Assembly (NCBI RefSeq): GCF_028649655.1
Contig: NZ_JAQSLN010000001.1
Location: 248,001 to 312,000 of the forward strand
DNA: 64,000 nt
Source of the DNA: Halobacteriovorax sp. GB3
GTDB lineage: Bacteria > Bdellovibrionota > Bacteriovoracia > Bacteriovoracales > Bacteriovoracaceae
Reading direction: 5' to 3'
Under the pieces are notes generated by a model. The model did not search any database. It worked only from the letters and a program-made list of their open reading frames with translations, and was not told the origin of the DNA. Both the position numbers and the translations under genes were made by a program. This document shows positions 34,000 to 42,517 of this stretch, piece after piece; positions within the stretch are counted from its first letter, which is position 1, and each line of letters starts with the position of its first letter.

Positions 34000-35547
34000 A
34001 TGCTAGATAGCGCAATTATTGAACAATTAAAGAGTGTCTTCGGTGCCATCGATAAAAAGATCGAACTTGTGGCCTATAAGTCTGAGGACCAAAAGCAAGG
34101 TGAGTTGGAGCAGATGCTCGAACAAATTGCTTCGACAAGTGATCTTATCGATTATGTTCAGCTTGAAGACGCTTCTGCTATTCCTCGTTTTTACTTAACA
34201 CACGATGGAAAAGAAAACGGAATCCGATTTGCTGGTATTCCTGGTGGGCATGAGTTTACATCACTCATTTTGGCCATTTTAAATTCAAACGGTAAAGGTA
34301 AATTGCCTGATGAACAAATTTTAACGCGAATTAAGAATTTAAAGGGTCCAATCGACCTTAAAACATATATTTCACTTTCATGTGAGAATTGCCCTGAAGT
34401 TGTTCAGGCCCTCAATATAATGAGTGTCTACAATGATAGCTTCACACACGAGATGATTGATGGAGCTTTTGCTGAGGATGAAATTCAACGATTAAAAATC
34501 CAAGGTGTTCCAAGTGTTATCGCTGAAGACAAGCTCTTTAGTTCTGGAAAAACGACGCTTATCGAACTTCTAAAGAAATTGGAAGATCAATACGGCAAGG
34601 AAGAATCTGCTCCAGTTAATAAAGACCTTGGAGAGTTTGATGTCGTTGTCGTTGGTGGTGGTCCTGCTGGAGCCTCTTCGGCGATCTACAGTGCGAGAAA
34701 GGGATTAAAGACAGTTATTATTGCTGAAAAAATGGGTGGTCAGGTTCAGGATACAAAGGGAATTGAAAACTTAATTTCTGTTCCTTATACAGAGGGACCA
34801 CAACTAGCAAACCAACTTGCAACTCACATTGCTGAATATGATATTAAAGTTCTTGAGCACAGAAGAGTTCAAGAGATTAGAAATGATAATTTGAAAATTT
34901 TAGAACTCGATAGTGGAGAGTTCTTGAAAACTAAGGCCCTCATTGTTGCCACTGGTGCAAAGTGGAGAGAGCTTGGGATTCCAGGTGAAAAAGAGTACAT
35001 CGGTCGTGGTGTCGCTTTTTGTCCACACTGTGATGGGCCTTACTACAAAGGTAAAGATATTGCTGTCATCGGTGGAGGAAACTCTGGGGTAGAGGCTGCC
35101 ATCGATCTTGCGGGGATTGTGAAGTCGGTGACGCTCTTTGAATTTATGCCTGATCTAAAAGCGGATGAAGTCCTCGTAAATAAATTGAAATCACTTTCTA
35201 ATGTGACAATTATTTCAAACGCGAGAACAAGTGAAGTTTTAGGAGATGGTGATAAAGTTGTCGCTCTTGAATACGAAGAACGCGAATCAGGTGAAATGAA
35301 AAAAGTTGAACTTGATGGAGTATTCGTTCAAATTGGTCTCAAGCCAAATAGTGAATTCATTAAAGATGTTGTTGAAGTCAATCGCTTTGGTGAAATCGTT
35401 GTCGATCAAAAGTGTCGTACAAATGTGAAAGGTATTTATGCGGCAGGAGATGTAACAACAGTTCCTTATAAGCAGATTATTATCGCCATGGGTGAAGGTG
35501 CAAAAGCATCACTTACGGCCTTTGAAGATCAAATGGTCTCCTCGTAG
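34000..35547 (+). CDS. ahpF: alkyl hydroperoxide reductase subunit F
   Basis: This 515-residue flavoprotein has a tandem thioredoxin-like N-terminal domain with CENC (C128, C131), then a thioredoxin-reductase module: FAD site VVVGGGPAGASSAIYSA, active CPHC at about 341-344, NAD(P)H site IAVIGGGNSGVEAA, and GIYAAGDVTTVPYKQI. It transfers electrons from NAD(P)H to AhpC. AGAGG precedes the ATG. It converges with a LysR gene, 2 bases apart. Confidence 0.97.
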   Translation: MLDSAIIEQLKSVFGAIDKKIELVAYKSEDQKQGELEQMLEQIASTSDLIDYVQLEDASAIPRFYLTHDGKENGIRFAGIPGGHEFTSLILAILNSNGKGKLPDEQILTRIKNLKGPIDLKTYISLSCENCPEVVQALNIMSVYNDSFTHEMIDGAFAEDEIQRLKIQGVPSVIAEDKLFSSGKTTLIELLKKLEDQYGKEESAPVNKDLGEFDVVVVGGGPAGASSAIYSARKGLKTVIIAEKMGGQVQDTKGIENLISVPYTEGPQLANQLATHIAEYDIKVLEHRRVQEIRNDNLKILELDSGEFLKTKALIVATGAKWRELGIPGEKEYIGRGVAFCPHCDGPYYKGKDIAVIGGGNSGVEAAIDLAGIVKSVTLFEFMPDLKADEVLVNKLKSLSNVTIISNARTSEVLGDGDKVVALEYEERESGEMKKVELDGVFVQIGLKPNSEFIKDVVEVNRFGEIVVDQKCRTNVKGIYAAGDVTTVPYKQIIIAMGEGAKASLTAFEDQMVSS

Positions 35548-35549
35548 CG

Positions 35550-36434
35550 TTATTTGAGGATTGTGCATAGATGGTGAAGCTTAGTAATTAGTTCTCTCTC
35601 GAGATTGCTAAGCTTCACCTTCGTTTTTGAAATTACTTTCAAATCAAATTGAAACTCATCATTAATTAAGTACTTCAGCTTTCCTTCCCTAACTTCTTTT
35701 TCAACAATAAATTGGGGCAAAAGAGCTATCCCAAGTCCTTTAAGAACCATTTCCTTGTGCGAGAGAAGGTTATTTGAAGAGTAGCGAATTTGGGTATCTG
35801 GATTTAACTCTTTTAATTTCTCTACAACGGGAAAGTTTGCTGAGCGCTTATTTTCAACTTCTTTCGAACCAATAAAAGAAGAGCGCACTTTGTGAGAGTG
35901 AAAGTATTCACTTGAAATAACGACTTTAAAGCGAAAGGCAAAGCGCTCGATGATTTTAATACCACTTACTTTTTTAGGAGAGTGGAAACTAAGAGCAAGC
36001 TTTAAAGAATCCTCTTTCATTTTCTGAATTAAATCTTCAATAGTAGCACTTTGAATAATTGGGCGAACATGAGGAAAGTCTTTTTCAACTTCTCGAATAA
36101 GCTCTGGCATGATCTCTGATGCGATAAGATCACTGCAGCCAAGTGAGTAATTCTCTTTTATCGGAAGCCCCTCATTTCTTGAAAACTCTGCGATTTGATC
36201 GATTCCTGCAAAAATCTCCTCACACTTTGAGAATATATATTCTCCCTCTCTCGTTAACTTAACTCCACGCCCGACTTTTTGAAATAGCTGAACCTGAAGT
36301 GATTGCTCAAGACTTTTAACATTCTTACTAATGGCCGGTTGTTGAATTAAAAGGTGCTTTGCAGCAATAGAGAAGCTCTCGTATTTAGCGACGAAGAAAA
36401 AATGGCGTAAGTTGTTGAGATTTATATATTCCAT
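35550..36434 (-). CDS. LysR-family transcriptional regulator
   Basis: This 294-residue protein has an N-terminal winged helix (YESFSIAAKHLLIQQPAISKNVKSLEQ). It lies beside ahpCF but lacks the paired regulatory cysteines of OxyR, so I would not call it OxyR. It is divergent from the exported EEP-domain gene at 36523, which is its likelier target. A 17-bp palindrome covers its own start codon. Confidence 0.9.
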   Translation of the reverse strand: MEYINLNNLRHFFFVAKYESFSIAAKHLLIQQPAISKNVKSLEQSLQVQLFQKVGRGVKLTREGEYIFSKCEEIFAGIDQIAEFSRNEGLPIKENYSLGCSDLIASEIMPELIREVEKDFPHVRPIIQSATIEDLIQKMKEDSLKLALSFHSPKKVSGIKIIERFAFRFKVVISSEYFHSHKVRSSFIGSKEVENKRSANFPVVEKLKELNPDTQIRYSSNNLLSHKEMVLKGLGIALLPQFIVEKEVREGKLKYLINDEFQFDLKVISKTKVKLSNLERELITKLHHLCTILK

Positions 36435-36443
36435 AATGGAATA
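36427..36443. promoter_or_regulatory. 17-bp perfect palindrome over the LysR start codon
   Basis: TATTCCAT (36427-36434) and ATGGAATA (36436-36443) are perfect inverted repeats around one base. The LysR start codon (36432-36434, minus strand) lies inside. It contains a T-N11-A core as LysR-type proteins prefer, and may be an autorepression site that blocks transcription from upstream of the gene. Confidence 0.5.
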
Positions 36444-36522
36444 GGTTAAGGTCTAATTATATATTATTCAATAACTTTTCTTATCGGTATCAATTCTCTA
36501 TAATTTTTACTAGGAGAAGAAC

Positions 36523-37332
36523 TTGAAACATTTATTGACCCTTTTATTATTTTTCCCAATACTCTCAAGCGCCCTTACTGTAACGAGTTTGAACGTTGAG
36601 TGGTATGGAAGAGGCGGACGAATTAACGGTGATTCTTCACAAGAATTTCGAGATCGTGAGATTGTTCAATTCTTAACTTCTGAGATTCCTGTGAGTGATG
36701 TTTATGTCTTTCAAGAAATTACTGATCCTGTGCGATTGGCCTCTCTTTTTCCTGCACTAAATTGTTCAACATATGAAGTAGAGAGCCAATCACACCAATT
36801 TGTCGTTATTTGTGCAAAAGAAGATATTGTAGAGTCTTTTGATGCCGAATTTGAAGTACAGCTAGGTCGGGGAGGACTTCGACCGGCCATGATTTTAAAC
36901 CTTAAAGAGAAGTCTACTTCTCAAGCAATCTCAATTGTAGGTCTCCACTTAAAAGCGGGCACAAGAGAAACCCAAACAAGACTTAATCAAATCGAAAAGC
37001 TTGCGAACTCGTTAAAGATTTCAAAAAAGAGTCTTATTATTGGTGATTTTAATACCTTTCCTTTTGATGTAACTGGTAATTGGAAAGATGATCATGAGCT
37101 GATGGAAGATATCCTTTCTCCTGTTGGTTACCAGCATATTGAAAATAGAGTAGCTACTTTTCTAGGGCGATTTCCAAAAACCTTAGATCGTGCGTTCTCT
37201 CGTGGACTAGAGATTCAATCTCTTCGTGTCTATGGACCTTGTCAAAAAGGCTCAGTACAAACCCCCTATCAAAACGAAAGATTTTACAATCGTAATATCT
37301 CTGACCACTGCGCTGTTCAAGTAAAGCTTTAA
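36523..37332 (+). CDS. exported endonuclease/exonuclease/phosphatase (EEP) family protein
   Basis: This 269-residue protein starts at TTG with AGGAG (36512-36516) six bases upstream and a signal peptide (MKHLLTLLLFFPILSSA). EEP active-site residues are visible: SLNVEW (Asn), VFQEI (Glu), GLHLKAG (His), IGDFNTFP (Asp, Asn) and SDHCAVQ (Asp, His). It may be an exported nuclease or phosphodiesterase. The cupin gene follows after 9 bases, and a LysR regulator is divergent. Confidence 0.85.
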   Translation: MKHLLTLLLFFPILSSALTVTSLNVEWYGRGGRINGDSSQEFRDREIVQFLTSEIPVSDVYVFQEITDPVRLASLFPALNCSTYEVESQSHQFVVICAKEDIVESFDAEFEVQLGRGGLRPAMILNLKEKSTSQAISIVGLHLKAGTRETQTRLNQIEKLANSLKISKKSLIIGDFNTFPFDVTGNWKDDHELMEDILSPVGYQHIENRVATFLGRFPKTLDRAFSRGLEIQSLRVYGPCQKGSVQTPYQNERFYNRNISDHCAVQVKL

Positions 37333-37341
37333 GGGGTACTC

Positions 37342-37623
37342 ATGAAAGATACATCATTTGGTAGAATGAGAACTCTTGATCTCAATGCGGATCTTTATAA
37401 ATTAGAACATCTTATCTTTGAAAGAGAAGGGAGATTTCATTCTCATTTAGAAGATGAGTATGTCTATGTCTTAAGTGGACAGGGTGTCATTGAAACGCCC
37501 AAAGAAAATATGGAATTATTGAGTGGGATGATACAAAAAATTCCCGCCAAAACGGCGCATAGAATGATTCCTGAAAGTGGAAAATCGCTTGAATGTCTTA
37601 TTTGGTATCGAAATCCGGTTTAA
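37342..37623 (+). CDS. single-domain cupin protein
   Basis: This 93-residue protein has motif 1 REGRFHSHLEDEYVYVLSGQG (two His and a Glu as metal ligands) and motif 2 IPAKTAHRMIPES (one His). AAGGGG lies just before the start. Probably co-transcribed with the exported EEP gene; the function of such small cupins is open. It overlaps the convergent AraC-type gene by four bases. Confidence 0.85.
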   Translation: MKDTSFGRMRTLDLNADLYKLEHLIFEREGRFHSHLEDEYVYVLSGQGVIETPKENMELLSGMIQKIPAKTAHRMIPESGKSLECLIWYRNPV

Positions 37624-38537
37624 AAGATAAGTTGAAGTTCACGATATCTTGATATGCTCATCTGCATTTCTTTTTTAAAGAAGCGTCGAAAGCTAACATC
37701 ATCGATAAAGCCTAATTGAAAGGAGATCTCTTTAATAGGGATCTTCTTTCCAATTAACTTCTTTGTTTCATAGAGACGGTAAGTTTTAAGAATCTCTCTA
37801 AATGAACAATCATATTTCTCTTTTAAGTAGCGTTGAAAACTTCTCTTAGACATTTTGTAATGATGTGAACATTCTTCGAGAGTGAATTGCTCTGGGTTTG
37901 CTCTAGAGAAATAGTCGTATAAAACGGGTCTTTTTTCATTCTCTTGGTATGTTGGTTGATATTCTCTAATCCCTGGTCCTTGCAGAAAGTGGTTAAATGA
38001 TCTTGCTACCTTGATTCCGTGAACCTTTTTGATAATAAAGCAGATGACATCGAGATAACTAAGAAGTCCTCCAGCGGTAACGAGTTTACCTTGTTCAATC
38101 AGTACGTGGTTAAGGGCCGGTTTAATATTTGGATATTTTTCTAGCAAATCATTTTGAAATATTCTGTGAGTCGTCGCTTTTTTTCCATCTAAAAGACCTA
38201 AGGATGCAAGCTTTAAAACGCCACCGCAACAAGCAATAACGTACTTTTTATCCGAAATGGCCCTGTGAATGAGATTCGCTTCTTTTTTCGTAGGAAGGTG
38301 AATATCAAAACTTGGAGGTAGAATGAGAAAGTCGACATTCTCTTTAGGAGATAATGGAGATTTTGATTGATTTGTAACTAGAAAGTCACTTTTATGAATT
38401 AATTTCTTCGCAATCATAAAGTGGTCGTAAAAACTATAGGTAATACTTTTAAGAGTATTTGAGTCATCTAAAATATGAATTCTTGTTGGCGTATATTGCA
38501 TAGATTGTGTTTTATGTGACAGTGCCCAATAGGTCAA
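37620..38537 (-). CDS. AraC-type regulator with DJ-1/PfpI (GATase-1-like) sensor domain
   Basis: This 305-residue protein has residues ~1-180 with a DJ-1/PfpI-like domain (VDFLILPPSFDIHL, YVIACCGGVLKLASLGLLDG with the nucleophile-elbow CCGG, and a TTHRIFQNDL segment) and residues ~205-300 with two AraC helix-turn-helix motifs (MSKRSFQRYLKEKY; IPIKEISFQLGFIDDVSFRR). This GlxA-type architecture senses a small molecule. It is divergent from the HD gene at 38571 and may control it. Confidence 0.88.
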   Translation of the reverse strand: MTYWALSHKTQSMQYTPTRIHILDDSNTLKSITYSFYDHFMIAKKLIHKSDFLVTNQSKSPLSPKENVDFLILPPSFDIHLPTKKEANLIHRAISDKKYVIACCGGVLKLASLGLLDGKKATTHRIFQNDLLEKYPNIKPALNHVLIEQGKLVTAGGLLSYLDVICFIIKKVHGIKVARSFNHFLQGPGIREYQPTYQENEKRPVLYDYFSRANPEQFTLEECSHHYKMSKRSFQRYLKEKYDCSFREILKTYRLYETKKLIGKKIPIKEISFQLGFIDDVSFRRFFKKEMQMSISRYRELQLIF

Positions 38538-38570
38538 GAAGAGATTAAATTGAGGGAAAAGGATTATAAT

Positions 38571-39272
38571 ATGAAAGAATTAGTTGCTCCCTCAAAGTGT
38601 TTTCTCGTTAAGAACTTAATCAAACATGAATTTAAAGAATCTCTTTTTAAGCTTTCAAAAATGATTCATCTAAATAAAGTAGATTATCTAAATGAAGATA
38701 TTTGGGAAATTCCAAAAAGCTCAAGAGTCGAGAAAATTCTTAACTTGGCCAATGAACTCTATGAACCAGCTCTTTTAAATCATGGACTTCGAAGTTATTC
38801 GTTTGGAAAGATGATGATGAAAGCAAATAATGAAAGAGTAGATGATGAAGTATTCTTTGTCGGTTCACTTTTGCATGATCTTGGACTTATGAGAGATTGC
38901 ACACATACAACATTTGAAGTCGCTGGAGCAAAGGAGGCCTGCTCTCATTGTAAGGATGATTTTGAAGCACGTGAGCTTGATCTGATTCATGAGATGATTA
39001 TGTACCATGATGCTATAGGGGTTGCTGAATCAAAGAGTTTAGAGCTTAAGTATCTTCACTATGGTGCGGGAATAGATGTTGCAGATCTTTGGACCCATCG
39101 ACTTCATGAGGAAAATTATAATGAAGTTTTTGAGCGCTATCCTGGAAAAAATCATATCTCAGTCATGATTGAACTTATGAAAAAGCGTATGAAAGACAAT
39201 CCAAAGATGTATCTTTCAACGCTTATTAATTTAGGGTTCTATGAAAAAATGAAATCTCATCGTCACGCTTAA
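38571..39272 (+). CDS. HD-domain hydrolase (cyanamide hydratase-like)
   Basis: This protein of about 233 residues has the HD signature HGLRSYSFGKMMMKA, GSLLHDLGLM (HD pair), HEMIMYHD and GIDVADLW, an order seen in cyanamide hydratase-like and other single-domain HD proteins. It probably binds a metal ion and acts on a small molecule or nucleotide. A TTG at 38550 is in frame, but AAAGGA at 38558-38563 supports the ATG at 38571. It overlaps selO tail to tail by four bases. Confidence 0.8.
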   Translation: MKELVAPSKCFLVKNLIKHEFKESLFKLSKMIHLNKVDYLNEDIWEIPKSSRVEKILNLANELYEPALLNHGLRSYSFGKMMMKANNERVDDEVFFVGSLLHDLGLMRDCTHTTFEVAGAKEACSHCKDDFEARELDLIHEMIMYHDAIGVAESKSLELKYLHYGAGIDVADLWTHRLHEENYNEVFERYPGKNHISVMIELMKKRMKDNPKMYLSTLINLGFYEKMKSHRHA

Positions 39273-40816
39273 GAGCTACATGAAAGCTGTGAGCAGCCAG
39301 CCGTTTTAAAGGCCCACTTGGGAGCTTTCTTAGGAAAGCTTTTAAGGTGCTTGTCACTATAAGGGTCTTTAAGGGCCTCTAGAAGTTGATCGAATGTCTC
39401 TCTCTTTCCTTGATTCAGTTCGCTAATGGCCTCGTGAAGAAGATAATTTCTTAATATAAAAGATGGATTGGATTTTTTCATTAACTTAAGAGAGCTATCA
39501 CTAAAATCTTTAAGAGAAAGATATTCTTTTAAGTAGGCCTTAATTAAAAGCTCATCATCAGATGAGATGTCTTTATAAGAAAATTCTTTGATTTCTTCAC
39601 GTGTGAGTTTATCGATGCTCGATTGATTATGAATCGTTTCAAGTAATTTAAAAAATGAAGTGTAATCGAATTCAAATTTTTCTAACACCTGAAGCGTTCT
39701 TTGAATGAACTCTGTTGATTTGTCACATTCTGTCAGTGAAAGTTTTTTGTGCATCATGAGTTCATATTTTCTATAAAAGATCTCTTGATATGATTGAAGA
39801 AGGGTCTTAATTTTGTCGTTATTCTTGTCTAATTTAAAAAGAGATTCAGCTAGCATCGCCAAATTCCAATAGACAACAGAAGGCTGTCTTCCATAGGCAT
39901 AGCGACGTCCAGGAAGATCTGTGGTATTGGGAGTAAAATTAAGATCAAATTTATCGAGCATAGAATAAGGGCCGTAATCGATTGTTAAACCGAGAATGGA
40001 CATATTATCTGTATTCATTACTCCATGAGTGAATCCGACTCTCATCCAATGAATAACCATATCGATACTTCGATGAAAGACCTCTGAATAGAATTTAAAA
40101 TGGGAGTCTTGATCCGAAGGGTCTATTTCTGGATAGTAATTTTCAATTGTATAAGTGACAAGAGAGCGAAGATTGTCGATCTCTCCTCGGGCAGCGAGTA
40201 ACTCGAAATTTCCAAAGCGAAGAAAGCTCTCGGCCATTCGGCAGACTACTGCACCTTGCTCGTAATCAGGATTTCCATCATAGAACATATCGCGAAGAAC
40301 ATCTTCACCTGTTAGGGTTAGACTTAATGCTCTTGTCGTTGGAACTCCTAAGTAGTGCATCGCCTCACTCATCAAAAACTCTCTTACAGATGAGCGTAGG
40401 ACGGCCTTTCCATCGGCCCTTCTAGAATAAGGAGTTCTTCCTGCGCCTTTTAATTGTAATTCCCATCGTTGATTCACTCCCTCAACTTCACCAAGAATAA
40501 TGGCCCTTCCATCTCCCAGTTGTCCGGCCCAGTGACCAAATTGATGCCCCCCATAGCAAAGAGAATAGTAGGGGATATTTTCATCGGGACTACCGGTTAA
40601 GATATCAATTGATCTTTGATCGAGTGAATCGATTTTAAGTTCAGACAACAACTCGCTAGAATATCCAATCAGTTTTGCATTGCTCGGCTGCTCAGGCTGA
40701 ATTCGAGCATAGAGCGCATTGTGTGTTTGTCTTGGCATAAAATTAATATCATCTTCACCTTGGAAATTCTCAGTGAATGGTGCCTTGAAGCTGAGGTCTG
40801 TTAATGTTTTTTTCAT
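39269..40816 (-). CDS. selO: SelO/YdiU pseudokinase protein AMPylator
   Basis: In this 515-residue protein the family core is plain: GGHQFGHWAGQLGDGRAI, QLKGAGRTPYSRRADGKAVL, REFLMSEAMHYLGVPTTRAL, and GVMNTDNMSILGLTIDYGP with the metal Asn/Asp. The C-terminal CSQLSCSS keeps Cys where other SelO proteins have selenocysteine. SelO transfers AMP to proteins of redox metabolism, which fits this peroxide-defence neighbourhood. Confidence 0.95.
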   Translation of the reverse strand: MKKTLTDLSFKAPFTENFQGEDDINFMPRQTHNALYARIQPEQPSNAKLIGYSSELLSELKIDSLDQRSIDILTGSPDENIPYYSLCYGGHQFGHWAGQLGDGRAIILGEVEGVNQRWELQLKGAGRTPYSRRADGKAVLRSSVREFLMSEAMHYLGVPTTRALSLTLTGEDVLRDMFYDGNPDYEQGAVVCRMAESFLRFGNFELLAARGEIDNLRSLVTYTIENYYPEIDPSDQDSHFKFYSEVFHRSIDMVIHWMRVGFTHGVMNTDNMSILGLTIDYGPYSMLDKFDLNFTPNTTDLPGRRYAYGRQPSVVYWNLAMLAESLFKLDKNNDKIKTLLQSYQEIFYRKYELMMHKKLSLTECDKSTEFIQRTLQVLEKFEFDYTSFFKLLETIHNQSSIDKLTREEIKEFSYKDISSDDELLIKAYLKEYLSLKDFSDSSLKLMKKSNPSFILRNYLLHEAISELNQGKRETFDQLLEALKDPYSDKHLKSFPKKAPKWAFKTAGCSQLSCSS

Positions 40817-40924
40817 AGGTTACACTTTCTTTTTAACTAAATTTTTTTCACTATAGCACATTAATCTCAATTCGTATGTTATTCCAAAATAGTATTATAA
40901 ATGCGAGTTAATAACGAATTTATT

Positions 40925-41809
40925 ATGAAAAACCTGAACCTCAATTACCTAAAAACATTTGTCGACTTGGCCAAGACATTGAACTTCTCAAAGACAGCAC
41001 AAAACTTGAGTGTCGCTCAACCAGCTGTTTCAAGGCAGATTAAGGAATTGGAAGCTCAGCTTGGGAAGAGTCTCTTTATTCGTGACAATAAGAAAGTTCA
41101 TCTCTCTTCAACAGGACTTATGCTTAAGCAGTCATTGACACCTTTACTTGAATCACTTGGTGAGAGTATTTCAATGGCCCTGGATAAAGAGGGAACAGTA
41201 AAAGGTCATATTAATTTCGCCTGTCCGCAAGAACTAGGTGAGCTTTTGGTAATTCCTATTATTAATCAATTTAGTAATCTCTATCCCGAAGTAACTTTCA
41301 ATATTCTGTTTACAAAGGCAAATGAAATTCCAGAGGCCCTCTTAAGAGGTGAAATTGATTTTGGCATTTGTCTGAATCCTCTGGATCATGAAAATTTAAA
41401 ATTCTATAAAGTCATTGACCAGGAATCGTATTTATTGACCAATAAGGAGAGTGAGAAAACGGGAGCCCTTAGAAAGCTTCGATATATTGGTTATCGAAAG
41501 AACGATCCTTTGATTGAAACATATATTCGAAAATTCTCTCCAAGAAGCTCTCTTTCTAAGATAGAAATGCCGATGACTATGAATTCTCACAAGGCCATCG
41601 TTGAATATATTGCAAGAACAAAAGATTACTATGCCGTTCTTCCTTATTATTCCGCTCCTGTCATTGAGGCCCTTAAAAGGAAAGATATTCGAGTGGCCAG
41701 TGAAAAGAAGCTAAAAGGAAGCCTCTATTTTGTGATGGTCGATCACGAATATACATCAGCAAAGAATCAATTATTTAAAGACTTCTTTATTAAAGAGATA
41801 AAGAATTAA
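40925..41809 (+). CDS. LysR-family transcriptional regulator
   Basis: This protein of about 294 residues has winged-helix NLNYLKTFVDLAKTLNFSKT then AQPAVSRQIKELEAQLG, followed by a LysR substrate domain. The frame is open from an ATG at 40901; 40925 gives the usual LysR beginning, but no ribosome binding site separates the two. Divergent from selO and convergent with the glutathione peroxidase gene, overlapping it by 4 bases, so it may control either. Confidence 0.9.
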   Translation: MKNLNLNYLKTFVDLAKTLNFSKTAQNLSVAQPAVSRQIKELEAQLGKSLFIRDNKKVHLSSTGLMLKQSLTPLLESLGESISMALDKEGTVKGHINFACPQELGELLVIPIINQFSNLYPEVTFNILFTKANEIPEALLRGEIDFGICLNPLDHENLKFYKVIDQESYLLTNKESEKTGALRKLRYIGYRKNDPLIETYIRKFSPRSSLSKIEMPMTMNSHKAIVEYIARTKDYYAVLPYYSAPVIEALKRKDIRVASEKKLKGSLYFVMVDHEYTSAKNQLFKDFFIKEIKN

Positions 41810-42339
41810 AGATTTCTTTCAATTGTCTTTCTTATCTCGCGACTCATTGGTCCCATCATCGAAGGGTATCTCTTGATGAGCTTTCCATTTTTATCAAATA
41901 AGAACTTTGTAAAATTCCATTCAATTTCGTTCTTCGTCGATTCTTTAACAAGATACTTATAGAGTGCGTGTTTTTTATCTCCAGTCACAATTGTCTTCGT
42001 CGTGATTGGAAAAGTAGCTCCATATTTTAGTCGACAAAACTTGGCAACGTCACTGTCATTTTCCGGCGTTTGTGAAGCAAAGTCATTTGAAGGAATTCCT
42101 ACAACTTCAAATCCTTTCTCTTTGTACTTCTTATAGAGCGCTTCGATATCATCGAGTTGTCCAGTTAGGCCACACCTTGTTGCAATGTTCACAATAAGAA
42201 GAGTTTTTCCTTTGAACTTAGAAAAGGGAAGTGATGTTCCATCTGTTTGTTTCATTTCAAAGTTATAGAGTTCTTGAGCAACGCTGTAACTTGAGAAGCA
42301 AAAGAGCGATATAAATACAGCTAATGATAACGTTTTCAT
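41806..42339 (-). CDS. exported glutathione peroxidase-family thiol peroxidase
   Basis: This 177-residue protein has a signal peptide ending SYSVAQ. The peroxidatic Cys56 is in NIATRCGLTG; FCRLKYGATFPI and EIEWNFTKFLFDKNG are the other family blocks. The usual NQF glutamine box reads PSNDFASQTP. No selenocysteine. It probably reduces peroxides in the periplasm together with the exported catalase; the electron donor is unknown. GGAG precedes the start. Confidence 0.9.
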   Translation of the reverse strand: MKTLSLAVFISLFCFSSYSVAQELYNFEMKQTDGTSLPFSKFKGKTLLIVNIATRCGLTGQLDDIEALYKKYKEKGFEVVGIPSNDFASQTPENDSDVAKFCRLKYGATFPITTKTIVTGDKKHALYKYLVKESTKNEIEWNFTKFLFDKNGKLIKRYPSMMGPMSREIRKTIERNL

Positions 42340-42517
42340 AAGTATCTCCAGAGTTTTGAGACCCTATATTACTCTAAAGAAGTCGCATTGCCATCTAAAA
42401 TATAATTGTTCGAATATTGACATAATTTATACTGCACATGGACTTACTAAGTAGTGGCAAATGGGAAAAATATGACTGATTTTTGATAGTTTTTTCAACG
42501 TGGTCTCGCGGTTTAGT

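Noticed and set aside
35550-36434. OxyR identity for the LysR gene beside ahpCF
   Set aside because: The two redox-active cysteines with the expected spacing are missing and the gene converges on ahpF rather than being divergent from ahpC.
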